A stretch of 58,934 nt of DNA from the NCBI RefSeq assembly GCF_025655475.1, contig NZ_JAHTIK010000001.1, forward strand, positions 1,931,624-1,990,557, in the 5' to 3' direction. The notes under the pieces were generated by a model. It searched no databases. It was not told the DNA's origin and worked only from the letters and a program-made list of their open reading frames with translations. Both the position numbers and the translations under genes were made by a program. Below are positions 7,894 to 16,643 of this stretch, in pieces (position 1 is the first letter of the stretch; the number at the start of each line of letters is the position of its first letter). Source of the DNA: Kitasatospora sp. DSM 101779 (GTDB taxonomy: Bacteria; Actinomycetota; Actinomycetes; Streptomycetales; Streptomycetaceae).

Positions 7894-9006
7894 ATGCAAC
7901 TGACCGGAACACCCTTCCTGATCGTCACGATCGTGCTCGTGCCGCTCTCCATTGCGGCGGCGCTGCTGCTCTGGGGCAGGGTGCGCGGGCCGAAGCCGGT
8001 GCAGGTGCTCTCCAGACTGGTGATGATCCTGCTCTGCCAGGTGACGGCCGTCACCATGGTGTTCGTCATGGTCAACAACGCCAACCTCATCTACGGCAAC
8101 TGGGACGACCTGCTGGGCACCGGCGACCACGTCCGCGCCGTGCCGCAGGTGCCGGCCGACGGCCCGGCGCACGACGCCAAGTCCGAGCCGAAGGTGCTGC
8201 AGCAGTTCAAGGGCGTGGACGACCCGATGGTGCCCAAGGACGTCCAGCGCACCGAGCTCAAGGGCCAGCTGTCCGGCGTGGACGGCGAGGTGCTGGTCTG
8301 GCTGCCGCCGCAGTACAACGAGCCGGCGTACAAGGACAAGATCTTCCCGGTGGTGGAGCTGATCCCCGGCTTCCCCGGCTCCTCCAGCACCTGGTACGGC
8401 ACCCTCAAGGTGTCCGAGCAGCTGAAGCCGCTGATGAAGGAGGGCAAGGTCGCGCCGTTCATCCTGGTGTCGCCGCGCACCCTGCTGCTCGGCCGCAGCA
8501 CCGACACCGGCTGCGCCGACGTGGCCGGCAAGGTGAACGCCGACACCTGGCTCTCCCGGGACGTGCCGAAGATGGTGCTCGACAACTTCCGCGCCGACAC
8601 CTCGTCCGACCGCTGGGCGGTGGCCGGCTACTCGGCCGGCGGCCACTGCGCCGCGAAGCTCGCGCTGGAGCACCCGGACCGCTACCGGGCCGGCATCAGC
8701 CTCTCGGGCTACAACGACCCGGCCGCCGAGCCGGACTCGCTGACCGCCAAGAACCCGCAGCTGCGCGAGGCCTCCAACCCGCTGAACATCCTCAAGAAGG
8801 CCGCCCAGCCGCCGAAGACCTCACTGTTCGTCAGCGGCAACAAGGGCGACGGCTACGAGGGCGGCCTGGCCCTCCAGCAGGCGGCGAAGGCGCCGACCGC
8901 CGTGACCGTGGTGGAGACCACCGGACCGCACGCGGTCGACGTGTGGAAGCCGCTGCTGCCGAAGGCCTTCACCTGGCTGACCGGGATCATCCCCGCCCAG
9001 CACTGA
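7894..9006 (+). CDS. Membrane-anchored esterase D / mycolyltransferase-fold hydrolase
   Basis: The product has 370 residues, with two N-terminal membrane helices (about residues 6-27 and 42-62), an unusual linker NWDDLLGTGD, and then a PF00756 esterase domain expected outside the membrane. Catalytic features are the nucleophile elbow GYSAGGHC (Ser near residue 249) and a late TTGPHAVDVW His; an acid residue is plausible in VSGNKGDGYE. Substrate unknown. It may be an acyl-ester hydrolase or acyltransferase on envelope glycans or lipids, as in the antigen-85 fold. It is a paralogue of the gene at 43804-44943, sharing architecture and the WDDLLGTGD motif. It is closed by a strong hairpin terminator. 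Confidence 0.8.
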   Translation: MQLTGTPFLIVTIVLVPLSIAAALLLWGRVRGPKPVQVLSRLVMILLCQVTAVTMVFVMVNNANLIYGNWDDLLGTGDHVRAVPQVPADGPAHDAKSEPKVLQQFKGVDDPMVPKDVQRTELKGQLSGVDGEVLVWLPPQYNEPAYKDKIFPVVELIPGFPGSSSTWYGTLKVSEQLKPLMKEGKVAPFILVSPRTLLLGRSTDTGCADVAGKVNADTWLSRDVPKMVLDNFRADTSSDRWAVAGYSAGGHCAAKLALEHPDRYRAGISLSGYNDPAAEPDSLTAKNPQLREASNPLNILKKAAQPPKTSLFVSGNKGDGYEGGLALQQAAKAPTAVTVVETTGPHAVDVWKPLLPKAFTWLTGIIPAQH

Positions 9007-9017
9007 CGCATCGGCAG

Positions 9018-9074
9018 CGCAACGCTGACGGGCCGCCCGTCCCATCCGGGAGCGGGCGGCCCGTCGGCGTTGCG
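9018..9074. terminator. Bidirectional 22-bp stem terminator
   Basis: The arms at 9018-9039 and 9053-9074 pair over 22 bp, apart from a possible single mismatch, around a 13-nt loop. It lies between the convergent esterase and pucR genes, so it should serve both. Confidence 0.85.
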
Positions 9075-9086
9075 GGTGGCGTTCCG

Positions 9087-10670
9087 TCAGGCGAGTTCCA
9101 GCGCCAGGTAGAAGTCCACCCGGTCCTCCAGCCGGGACAGGTCACGGCCGGTCAGCTCCTCGATCCGGCCGATCCGGTAGCGCAGGGTGTTGACGTGCAC
9201 GTGCAGCTGGGCGGCGCAGCGCGTCCAGGAGCCGTCGGAGCGCAGGAAGGCCTCCAGGGTGCGCACCAGGTCGGCCTGGTGCTCCAGGTCGTAGGCGATG
9301 ACCTTGTCGAGGAGGCGGCTGCGGAAGGCACGGCGGACCTCGTCCGGCACCGCGGCCAGCAGCAGCACGTGCGAGGCGAGCTCCTCCGGCCCCGCCACAC
9401 AGACCCGGCCGACCCGGGCGGCGGCGATCCGGCGGGCGTGCCGGGCCTCCTCCAGGGCGCCGCGCAGGCCGTCGGCCTCGCTGGCGGGGGCGGAGACGCC
9501 GACGGTGATCCGGCCCTCGGAGCCGAGTCCGGCCTCCAGCGGGGCCAGCAGCTCGCGCAGCGCGTCGGCGGGCACGGCGGTGTCGGGGGCGGGCAGCACC
9601 ACGACGGCGCCACTGCCCGCGCCGGCGACCAGGGCCCGGTCGGTGGCGTCGGTGAGCGCCTCCTCCAGGACGGCGCGCACGGTGCCCTCGGGCAGGCCGG
9701 TGCCCTCGGCCGAGAGGATCAGCCAGGAGTCGGCCGTCCCGGGGCGGCCGCCCTCGTACTTGGCGGCCATGGTGGCGGAGGCTTGCAGGGCGCGGGAGAT
9801 CTCCACCGGGTCGGCGTCGCGGCGGAGCAGCGCGAGCACCTCGTCGGCGATCCGCCGGCGCAGCCGGCGGCCCTCGTCGCGGCGGGTGCGCTCGGCGGCG
9901 ACCAGCCGGGCGAGGTTCTCGGCGAGCTGCTGGCGCTTGGGCGTCCACTCGGTCACGTCGCCGGCGACCACGAGCAGCCAGTCGGCGAGCGGGGCCTCGG
10001 CGCCGGGATCGGCGGGGGCGGGCAGCAGCGAGTACGCGCCGACCGCGAGGCGGGCACGGTGCGGCGGGCGGCGGCGCTGGCGCTGGGCGGCGAGGTGCGC
10101 GCGGACGAGCTGGTCGCGGTCCTCGGCGGAGAGCCGGTCGGCCGGTCCGGCGACCACCCGGCCGGTGGGGGTGATCACCCAGCAGTCGAGGTCGAGGTCG
10201 CCGCCGAGCAGGTCGAGCACGGCGTCCAGGCCGCCGCCGCCGGCCGCGGAGACCAGCAGCCGGTGCCGGTCGACCAGGGCGGCGAGGTCGGCGGCCCGGT
10301 CGGCGGACACCTGGCGGCCGATGTACTCGGCAACCGTGCCGAAGGCGACGTCGTCGGGCACCACGAGCAGCGGCATCCGGTGCCGGCGGCAGGCCTCGAC
10401 CAGGTCCTCGGGGACGGGGCCGACCTCGGCCTCGCCGGCGGCCAGGGCGACCGCCCCGCCGGCCGCGATGGTGCGGACGAAGCGCTCGGAGTCGTCCGGG
10501 CCGGTGCGCCAGAGCATGCCGGTGAGCACCAGCTCGCCGCCGTGCAGGTAGCGGCCCGGGTCCTGGAGGTCGGTGGTCATCACACCGCTGACCTGCCGGT
10601 CGAGCTCTTCCTCGGCGGCGAGCAGCCGTAGCCGCGGGGCGCCGGGGGCGAGCAGGTCGCGGACACGCAT
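9087..10670 (-). CDS. pucR: PucR-family transcriptional regulator of purine catabolism
   Basis: This 527-residue protein has an N-terminal PucR domain (residues about 5-125: RDLLAPGAP, HGGELVLTGM), a GAF/GGDEF-like middle, and a C-terminal HTH_30 domain (about 480-525: LHVHVNTLRYRIGRIEELTG). PucR relatives sense purine-pathway metabolites and control xanthine dehydrogenase and ureide genes in Gram-positive bacteria. Here it is divergent from the xanthine dehydrogenase operon across 413 bp, which supports that role. It could act as activator or repressor. The ATG start MRVRDLL is the natural beginning of the family. Confidence 0.85.
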   Translation of the reverse strand: MRVRDLLAPGAPRLRLLAAEEELDRQVSGVMTTDLQDPGRYLHGGELVLTGMLWRTGPDDSERFVRTIAAGGAVALAAGEAEVGPVPEDLVEACRRHRMPLLVVPDDVAFGTVAEYIGRQVSADRAADLAALVDRHRLLVSAAGGGGLDAVLDLLGGDLDLDCWVITPTGRVVAGPADRLSAEDRDQLVRAHLAAQRQRRRPPHRARLAVGAYSLLPAPADPGAEAPLADWLLVVAGDVTEWTPKRQQLAENLARLVAAERTRRDEGRRLRRRIADEVLALLRRDADPVEISRALQASATMAAKYEGGRPGTADSWLILSAEGTGLPEGTVRAVLEEALTDATDRALVAGAGSGAVVVLPAPDTAVPADALRELLAPLEAGLGSEGRITVGVSAPASEADGLRGALEEARHARRIAAARVGRVCVAGPEELASHVLLLAAVPDEVRRAFRSRLLDKVIAYDLEHQADLVRTLEAFLRSDGSWTRCAAQLHVHVNTLRYRIGRIEELTGRDLSRLEDRVDFYLALELA

Positions 10671-11083
10671 CCGCAGACTCCTTCGTACTGGAGGGTGGGG
10701 GTCGGGTGGATGTGGGGCCTCACAGTGTGCACCAGGTCCGCGGCCCTCGGCGGAACGTCCCGCACGGCCGGCCGGTCACGGGCCCGTCGCCTCACCGTCA
10801 CGGCCGGATTACGGTCGTAGATGGCGGTAGGGAAACCGCTGGACTGGGCACTTGTCAGCCTTAGAGGAACGTACAGGATGCCGGGCAGGACCGGCGCGCG
10901 GGCTTCATGCCATCGGTGACTGCCAGTGGGCCCCGTCACAGCGGTTCACTGGCCACACGCCACCGGAACACCCCGGTGACCGGAGCTCAACGCCGAGGCA
11001 ACGAAGCGGTAGCAAGGTCCGAACACCGAGTTCGGGGCACTGTGCCCACTGTCCGGTTGGCGACGACTTGAGGAGACACCCGC
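10671..11083. other. Divergent promoter region, pucR / xanthine dehydrogenase operon
   Basis: 413 bp without a credible gene. It must hold the promoters for pucR (minus) and the xdh operon (plus). A TTGAGGAG ribosome-binding sequence precedes the xdh start at 11084. The lower-GC stretch 10835-10885 is the best candidate for promoter sequence. No TTC-N9-GAA box like those near aceB was seen here. Confidence 0.5.
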
Positions 11084-11971
11084 ATGGAGTTCCTTCGGCC
11101 CGCTACGTGGGACGAGGCGCTCGCGGCGAAGGCTGAGTACCCGACCGCGCTGCCCATCTCCGGGGGCACGGACGTCATGGTCGAGATGAACTTCGACGTG
11201 CACCGGCCATCCGCGATTCTCGACCTGAACCGCATCGGCGACCTCGCCACCTGGTCGATCGACGGCGACACCGTGAGGCTGGGCGCCGCGGTTCCGTACA
11301 GCAGGATCATCGACGAGCTGTCCGGACCGCTGCCGGGCCTGGCCCTGGCGGCACACACCGTCGGCTCGCCGCAGATCCGCAACCGGGGCTCCGTGGGCGG
11401 CAACCTCGGTGCCGCCTCGCCCGCCGGCGATTCGCACCCGGCGCTGCTGGCCGCCGGCCGCGACGTCTTCGTGGAGGCGGCCTCGGTGCGCGGCACCCGG
11501 CTGATCCCGATCGACGACTTCTACACGGGCGTCAAGCGCAACAGCCTGGAGGCCGACGAGCTGATCCGCGCCGTGCACATCCCGGTGGCGGACGGCCCGC
11601 AGCAGTTCTCCAAGATCGGCACCCGCAACGCGATGGTGATCGCGGTCTGCGCGTTCGGTTTCGCACTCCACCCGAAGAGCCGCACGGTCGGCACCGGCAT
11701 CGGCTCGGCCGCCCCCACCCCGCGCCGCGCGGTGGAGGCCGAGGAGTACCTGCGGGGCGTGCTCGCCGAGCGCGGCCTGTGGGAGTCGGGCGACCTGCTC
11801 GGCACCGAGGTGATCCAGCGGTTCGGCGAGCTGGTCCGCGATGCCGCGTCCCCGATCGACGACGTCCGCGGTACCGCGGACTACCGGAAGCACGCGCTGG
11901 CCGTGATGGCCCGCCGCACGCTGACCTGGACCTGGAACGACTACAGCAAGCAGATCAGGAGCGCGGCATGA
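11084..11971 (+). CDS. Xanthine dehydrogenase, FAD-binding medium subunit
   Basis: 295 residues of the CoxM/PF00941 family. It carries electrons from the iron-sulfur clusters to NAD via FAD. Visible: the FAD-binding PISGGTDVMVEM (around residues 24-35), HTVGSPQIRNRGSVGGNLGAASPAGD (about 94-119) and GTRNAMVIAV in the C-terminal CO_deh_flav_C region. It is the first gene of an operon in which all junctions overlap; its TGA overlaps the next ATG (ATGA at 11968). A good RBS (TTGAGGAG) supports the start. The small-medium-large split differs from the fused eukaryotic enzyme and is normal in streptomycetes. Confidence 0.92.
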   Translation: MEFLRPATWDEALAAKAEYPTALPISGGTDVMVEMNFDVHRPSAILDLNRIGDLATWSIDGDTVRLGAAVPYSRIIDELSGPLPGLALAAHTVGSPQIRNRGSVGGNLGAASPAGDSHPALLAAGRDVFVEAASVRGTRLIPIDDFYTGVKRNSLEADELIRAVHIPVADGPQQFSKIGTRNAMVIAVCAFGFALHPKSRTVGTGIGSAAPTPRRAVEAEEYLRGVLAERGLWESGDLLGTEVIQRFGELVRDAASPIDDVRGTADYRKHALAVMARRTLTWTWNDYSKQIRSAA

Positions 11972-12453
11972 GGGTCACGTTCACCGCCAACGGCAAGCCC
12001 GTCGAGGCCGACGACGTCTGGGAGGGCGAGAGCCTCCTGTACGTGCTGCGCGAGCGGGTCGGCCTGCCGGGTTCGAAGAACGCCTGCGAGCAGGGCGAGT
12101 GCGGCTCCTGCACCGTCTACCTGGACGGGGTGCCGGTCTGCTCCTGTCTGGTCGCGGCCGGCCAGGTGCAGGACCGCGAGGTCCGCACCGTCGAGGGCCT
12201 TGCCGAGGAGAGCGGCGACCTGGGCCTCGTCCAGCAGGCCTTCGTCGACGCGGGCGCCGTCCAGTGCGGCTTCTGCACCCCCGGTCTGCTGGTGCAGACC
12301 GACGCGCTGCTCGCCACGGATCCGCAGCCGAGCGACACCGACATCCGCGAGGCGCTGTCGGGCAACCTGTGCCGCTGCACCGGTTACGAGAAGATCATGG
12401 ACGCGGTGCGGCTCGCCTCCGCCCGCACCTGCGCGAAGGCGGTCTCCGAATGA
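11968..12453 (+). CDS. Xanthine dehydrogenase, [2Fe-2S] small subunit
   Basis: 161 residues. The plant-type cluster is coordinated by C40, C45, C48 and C60 (CEQGECGSC), and the second helical-domain cluster by C100, C103, C135 and C137 (QCGFCTPG and LCRCTG). Both clusters are complete, so electron transfer from molybdopterin to FAD should be intact. It is translationally coupled on both sides through 4-bp ATGA overlaps. Confidence 0.95.
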   Translation: MRVTFTANGKPVEADDVWEGESLLYVLRERVGLPGSKNACEQGECGSCTVYLDGVPVCSCLVAAGQVQDREVRTVEGLAEESGDLGLVQQAFVDAGAVQCGFCTPGLLVQTDALLATDPQPSDTDIREALSGNLCRCTGYEKIMDAVRLASARTCAKAVSE

Positions 12454-14813
12454 GCGGCACCCGCACCATCCAGGGCCAGAAGAACCTGCAGAACATCCAC
12501 CAGGCGAGCAAGGACGGCATCGGCGGCTCCCCGCTGCGCCCGGACGGCACCCTGAAGGTCAAGGGCGAGTTCGCCTACTCCTCGGACATGTGGCACGAGG
12601 ACATGCTGTGGGGCATGGCGCTGCGCTCGCCGCACCCCCGCGCCAACATCCTCTCGGTGGACATCTCCGAGGCGCTCAAGGTGCCCGGCGTGTACGCGGT
12701 GCTGACCCACGAGGACATCCCCGGCTCCAAGTACTACGGCCTGGAGATCCAGGACCAGCCGGCGCTGGCCATCGACAAGGTCCGCTACCACGGTGAGGCG
12801 ATCGCCCTGGTCGCCGCGGACCACCCGGAGACGGCCCGCCGCGCGGTGAAGAAGATCAAGGTCGAGTACGAGGTGCTCACCCCGATCACCACCGAGGAGC
12901 AGTGCCTCGACCCGGAGACGTACGGCTACGTGCACGAGCCGCACGAGTACAAGTCGCACGGCTCGGGCAACATCTGCCACAGCCAGAAGCTGGTCTCCGG
13001 CGGCGGCGTGACCGACGAGATCCGGGCGCTGGCCGACGTGATCGTCAAGGGCACGTACGAGGTCGGCATGCAGGACCAGGCCTTCCTCGGCCCGGAGTCC
13101 GGCCTGGCGGTACCCGCCGAGGACGGCGGCGTCGACCTGTACATCGCCACCCAGTGGCTGCACGTGGACCGCCAGCAGATGGCCCCGGTGCTGGCCCTGC
13201 CGGAGGAGAAGGTCCGGCTCACGCTGGCCGGCGTGGGCGGCGCCTTCGGCGGCCGCGAGGACCTGTCGATGCAGATCCACGCCTGCCTGCTGGCGCTGCA
13301 CACCGGCAAGCCCGTCAAGATCGTCTACTCCCGCGACGAGTCCTTCTTCGGCCACGTGCACCGCCACCCGGCGAGGATGACCTACGAGCACGGCGCCACC
13401 CGGGACGGCAAGCTGGTCTTCGCCGACTGCCGGATCGTGCTGGACGGCGGCGCGTACGCCTCGGCCTCCCCCGCGGTGGTCGGCAACGCCGCCTCGCTCG
13501 GCCACGGCCCGTACGTCATCCCGAACGTGCGGATGGAGGCGATCGCCCTCTACTCCAACAACCCGAGCTGCGGCGCGATGCGCGGCTTCGGCGCGGTGCA
13601 GGCCTGCTTCGGCTACGAGTCCCAGATGGACAAGCTCGCCGCCGAGCTGGGCATGGACCCGGTGGAGCTGCGCCAGATCAACGCCGTCACCCAGGGTGAC
13701 TTCATGCCGACCGGCCAGGAGATCGACGCGCCCGCGCCGGTCGCCGAGCTGCTGCAGCGGGTCAAGGACATGCCGCTGCCGCCGCCGCTGGACCTGGAGA
13801 ACCTGGACGTGCGCACCCTGCCGGGCGCCCTGTCCAACACCTCGCACGGCGAGGGCATCGTCCGCGGCATCGGCTACTCGGTCGGCATCAAGAACGTCGG
13901 CTTCTCCGAGGGCTTCGACGACTACTCCACCGCCCGGGTGCGCCTGGAGGTGATCGGCGGCGAGCCGGTCGCCATGGTGCACACGGCGATGGCGGAGGTC
14001 GGCCAGGGCGGCGTCACCGTGCACGCGCAGATCGCCCGCACCGAGCTCGGCGTCGAGCAGGTCACCATCCACCCGGCCAACACCGAGGTCGGCTCGGCCG
14101 GCTCCACCTCGGCCTCCCGCCAGACGTACATGACCGGCGGCGCAGTGAAGCTGGCCGCCGAGGCGGTCAAGCAGGCGCTGATCGAGAAGGGCCGGCGCCG
14201 CTACGGCTGGGAGCACAAGGACATCACCCTGGTCGGCGGCAAGGTCGTCTCCGAGACCGGCGGCGTGCTCGTCCCCATGGTCGACCTGCTCGGCGACGAG
14301 GCGATCGACCTGACCCGCGAGCACCACCACCGGCCGACCGTCCCGTTCGACAAGGAGACCGGCCAGGGCTTCGGCCACGTCCAGTACACCTTCTGCGCCA
14401 ACCGCGCGGTCGTCGACGTGGACGTGGAGCTCGGCCTGGTCAAGGTGGTCGAGCTGACCGCGGCCCAGGACGTCGGCAAGGCGCTGAACCCGCTCTCCGT
14501 GGTCGGCCAGATCCAGGGCGGCTGCACCCAGGCCCTCGGCCTCGCCGTCATGGAGGAGATCGTCGTCAAGGACGGCAAGGTCCGCAACGCCTCCTTCACC
14601 GACTACCTGATCCCCACCATCCTGGACACCCCGCCGATCCCGGTGGACATGCTGGAGCTCCCCGACCCGCACGCCCCGTACGGGCTGCGCGGCGTCGGCG
14701 AGGCCCCCACCGTGTCGGCCACCCCCTCGATCGTCGCGGCGATCCGCAACGCCACCGGCCTCGCCCTCAACCGGGTGCCGGTCCGGCCGGAGCACCTCAC
14801 CGGGACGCTCTAG
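12450..14813 (+). CDS. Xanthine dehydrogenase, molybdopterin-binding large subunit
   Basis: The 787-residue catalytic subunit hydroxylates hypoxanthine and xanthine to urate. It has the N-terminal Ald_Xan_dh a/b hammerhead domain (about residues 30-145), then the molybdenum-cofactor domain with GVGGAFGGREDLS near residue 265, AMRGFGAVQACF near 375, and GQGGVTVHAQIA in the second half. The catalytic Glu of GVGEAP is E751. The start at 12450 overlaps the small-subunit stop. An XdhC maturation protein and a purine permease lie downstream, completing a purine uptake and oxidation module. Other molybdenum hydroxylase substrates cannot be excluded from sequence, but context favours xanthine. Confidence 0.92.
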   Translation: MSGTRTIQGQKNLQNIHQASKDGIGGSPLRPDGTLKVKGEFAYSSDMWHEDMLWGMALRSPHPRANILSVDISEALKVPGVYAVLTHEDIPGSKYYGLEIQDQPALAIDKVRYHGEAIALVAADHPETARRAVKKIKVEYEVLTPITTEEQCLDPETYGYVHEPHEYKSHGSGNICHSQKLVSGGGVTDEIRALADVIVKGTYEVGMQDQAFLGPESGLAVPAEDGGVDLYIATQWLHVDRQQMAPVLALPEEKVRLTLAGVGGAFGGREDLSMQIHACLLALHTGKPVKIVYSRDESFFGHVHRHPARMTYEHGATRDGKLVFADCRIVLDGGAYASASPAVVGNAASLGHGPYVIPNVRMEAIALYSNNPSCGAMRGFGAVQACFGYESQMDKLAAELGMDPVELRQINAVTQGDFMPTGQEIDAPAPVAELLQRVKDMPLPPPLDLENLDVRTLPGALSNTSHGEGIVRGIGYSVGIKNVGFSEGFDDYSTARVRLEVIGGEPVAMVHTAMAEVGQGGVTVHAQIARTELGVEQVTIHPANTEVGSAGSTSASRQTYMTGGAVKLAAEAVKQALIEKGRRRYGWEHKDITLVGGKVVSETGGVLVPMVDLLGDEAIDLTREHHHRPTVPFDKETGQGFGHVQYTFCANRAVVDVDVELGLVKVVELTAAQDVGKALNPLSVVGQIQGGCTQALGLAVMEEIVVKDGKVRNASFTDYLIPTILDTPPIPVDMLELPDPHAPYGLRGVGEAPTVSATPSIVAAIRNATGLALNRVPVRPEHLTGTL

Positions 14814-14831
14814 CCACACCGCGCAGGACCT

Positions 14832-14869
14832 CCCCGGGGCGGCGCCATGTCTTCCCCGCCGCCCCGGGG
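14832..14869 (+). terminator. Terminator after xanthine dehydrogenase operon
   Basis: 13-bp perfect arms CCCCGGGGCGGCG (14832-14844) and CGCCGCCCCGGGG (14857-14869) with a 12-nt loop, 19 bp after the stop codon. The following 200 bp before the permease hold no gene and presumably its promoter. Confidence 0.7.
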
Positions 14870-15076
14870 GCGCACCACAACTCCACACACCGGATGTGCT
14901 CCACCCCCTGCCCCACCCACGCCGGGGACCGGCAGCGGGCGCACCACCCCATCCGGTACGCGGACCCGCCGCGTGCCGACCGTGAGTCGAACAGTCCCCC
15001 TCAGTGCCTAACTCCCACAGCCTGGCATTCAGGTCGGCTCGCCCACCCCAATCCCCTTTGAACCTTGGGAGTGGAC

Positions 15077-16555
15077 ATGACCCGGATCCCCACAGAGCCC
15101 GGTACCACTGAAGACAGACCTGCCACCGACGACGCCCTCACGCCGCCGGTCGTCACCCCGAAGAATCCGCTGGATGCGTACTTCAAGATCTCGGCGCGGG
15201 GCTCCACCCTCGCGACCGAGCTCCGGGGCGGCGTCACCACCTTCATGGCGATGGCCTACATCGTCCTGCTCAACCCGATCATCCTGAGCGGGGCGGACGT
15301 CAACGGCGTCAAGCTCGACCACTCCGCGCTGACGACCGCGACCGCGCTCGCCGCCGCGGTGACCACGATCCTGATGGGCGTGGTCGGCAACGTGCCGCTG
15401 GCCCTCGCCGCCGGACTCAGCGTCTCCGGCGCCATCTCCGCACTCGTCGTGCCGCACACCACCTGGCCGCAGGCCTTCGGCCTGTGTGTGATCTACGGCC
15501 TGTTGATCGTCCTGCTGGTGGTCTCCGGACTCCGCGAGAAGATCATGAACGGCATCCCCCTGCCGCTCAAGCACGCCATCACCATCGGCATCGGCCTGTT
15601 CGTCGCCATCATCGGCCTCTACAAGGCCGGCTTCGTCCACACCGGCGGCCCCACCCCGCTCTCGCTCGGCCCCTTCGGCGAGCTGGCCGGCTGGCCCGTG
15701 CTGATCTTCGCGCTCACCCTGCTGGCGATCTTCGTACTGCTGGCCCGCAACGTCCGGGGCGCCATCCTGATCGGCATCGCCGGCGGCACCGTCCTCGCCA
15801 TGATCGTCAACGCGGTCGCCGACCTGCCGGCGAAGACCTGGGCCAACTCCGCCCCGGTGTGGCCGGGCAGCCCGGTCGCCGCCCCCGACTTCGGCCTGTT
15901 CGGCCACGTCGACCTCTTCGGCGCCTTCACCGGGAAGGGCATGGGCGCGATCAGCGCCTCGGTCGCCGTCTTCACCCTGGTGCTGGCCGGCTTCTTCGAC
16001 GCGATGGCCACCATCATCGGCGTCGGCACCGAGGCCGGGCTGGCCGACAAGAAGGGCCGGATGCCCGGCCTGTCGAAGGCGCTGTTCATCGACGGTGCCG
16101 GCGGCGCGGTCGGCGGTGTGGTCGGCGCCTCCGGCCAGACCGTCTTCGTGGAGTCCGCCACCGGCGTCGGCGACGGCGCCCGGACGGGCCTCGCCTCCAC
16201 CGTGACCGGCCTGTTCTTCGCCGCGATGCTGTTCTTCTCGCCGATCGCCGGCATCGTCCCGGTCGAGGTCGCCGCCGCCGCCCTGGTCGTCATCGGTTCG
16301 ATGATGATGAGCCAGGCCCGGCACATCGACTGGTCCGACCGCGAGGTCGCCATCCCGGCCTTCCTCACCTGCGTCCTGATGCCGTTCACCTACAGCATCA
16401 CCGCCGGTGTCGCCGCGGGCGTCATCTCCTACACCGTGATCAAGGCCGGAACCGGCAAGTGGCGCGAGCCCGGCCCACTGATGTGGATCCTCACCGCGGT
16501 CTTCGTCGTCTACTTCGCCCTCACGCCCGTCAAGGCGTGGCTCGGCGTGCACTGA
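15077..16555 (+). CDS. NCS2/AzgA-type purine permease
   Basis: 492 residues with about 12-14 membrane segments. FFxISARGSTLATELRGGVTTF and the block FVESATGVGDGARTGLAS near residue 355 are characteristic of AzgA-like (guanine/hypoxanthine/xanthine) proton symporters rather than UraA types. The start ATG at 15077 follows GGGAG by 5 bp; in-frame TTG and GTG codons just upstream are less well placed. Sitting between xanthine dehydrogenase and xdhC, it should import the substrate purine. Confidence 0.88.
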   Translation: MTRIPTEPGTTEDRPATDDALTPPVVTPKNPLDAYFKISARGSTLATELRGGVTTFMAMAYIVLLNPIILSGADVNGVKLDHSALTTATALAAAVTTILMGVVGNVPLALAAGLSVSGAISALVVPHTTWPQAFGLCVIYGLLIVLLVVSGLREKIMNGIPLPLKHAITIGIGLFVAIIGLYKAGFVHTGGPTPLSLGPFGELAGWPVLIFALTLLAIFVLLARNVRGAILIGIAGGTVLAMIVNAVADLPAKTWANSAPVWPGSPVAAPDFGLFGHVDLFGAFTGKGMGAISASVAVFTLVLAGFFDAMATIIGVGTEAGLADKKGRMPGLSKALFIDGAGGAVGGVVGASGQTVFVESATGVGDGARTGLASTVTGLFFAAMLFFSPIAGIVPVEVAAAALVVIGSMMMSQARHIDWSDREVAIPAFLTCVLMPFTYSITAGVAAGVISYTVIKAGTGKWREPGPLMWILTAVFVVYFALTPVKAWLGVH

Positions 16556-16562
16556 CCGGACC

Positions 16563-16601
16563 CGGCCGCCGTACCGGAGCACCTCTCCGGTACGGCGGCC
16601 G
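16563..16601 (+). terminator. Hairpin between permease and xdhC
   Basis: Perfect 17-bp arms at 16563-16579 and 16585-16601 with a 5-nt loop, 8 bp after the permease stop. It probably terminates or attenuates transcription before xdhC. Confidence 0.75.
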
Positions 16602-16643
16602 ACCCCGTCACCCCGTTACCCTCGTCCTAAGGAGCACCCACCC

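Noticed and set aside
12384..14888. Minus-strand open frame opposite the xanthine dehydrogenase large subunit
   Set aside because: The plus strand encodes a complete enzyme with catalytic motifs; the antisense frame is His/Val/Asp-rich low-complexity sequence.
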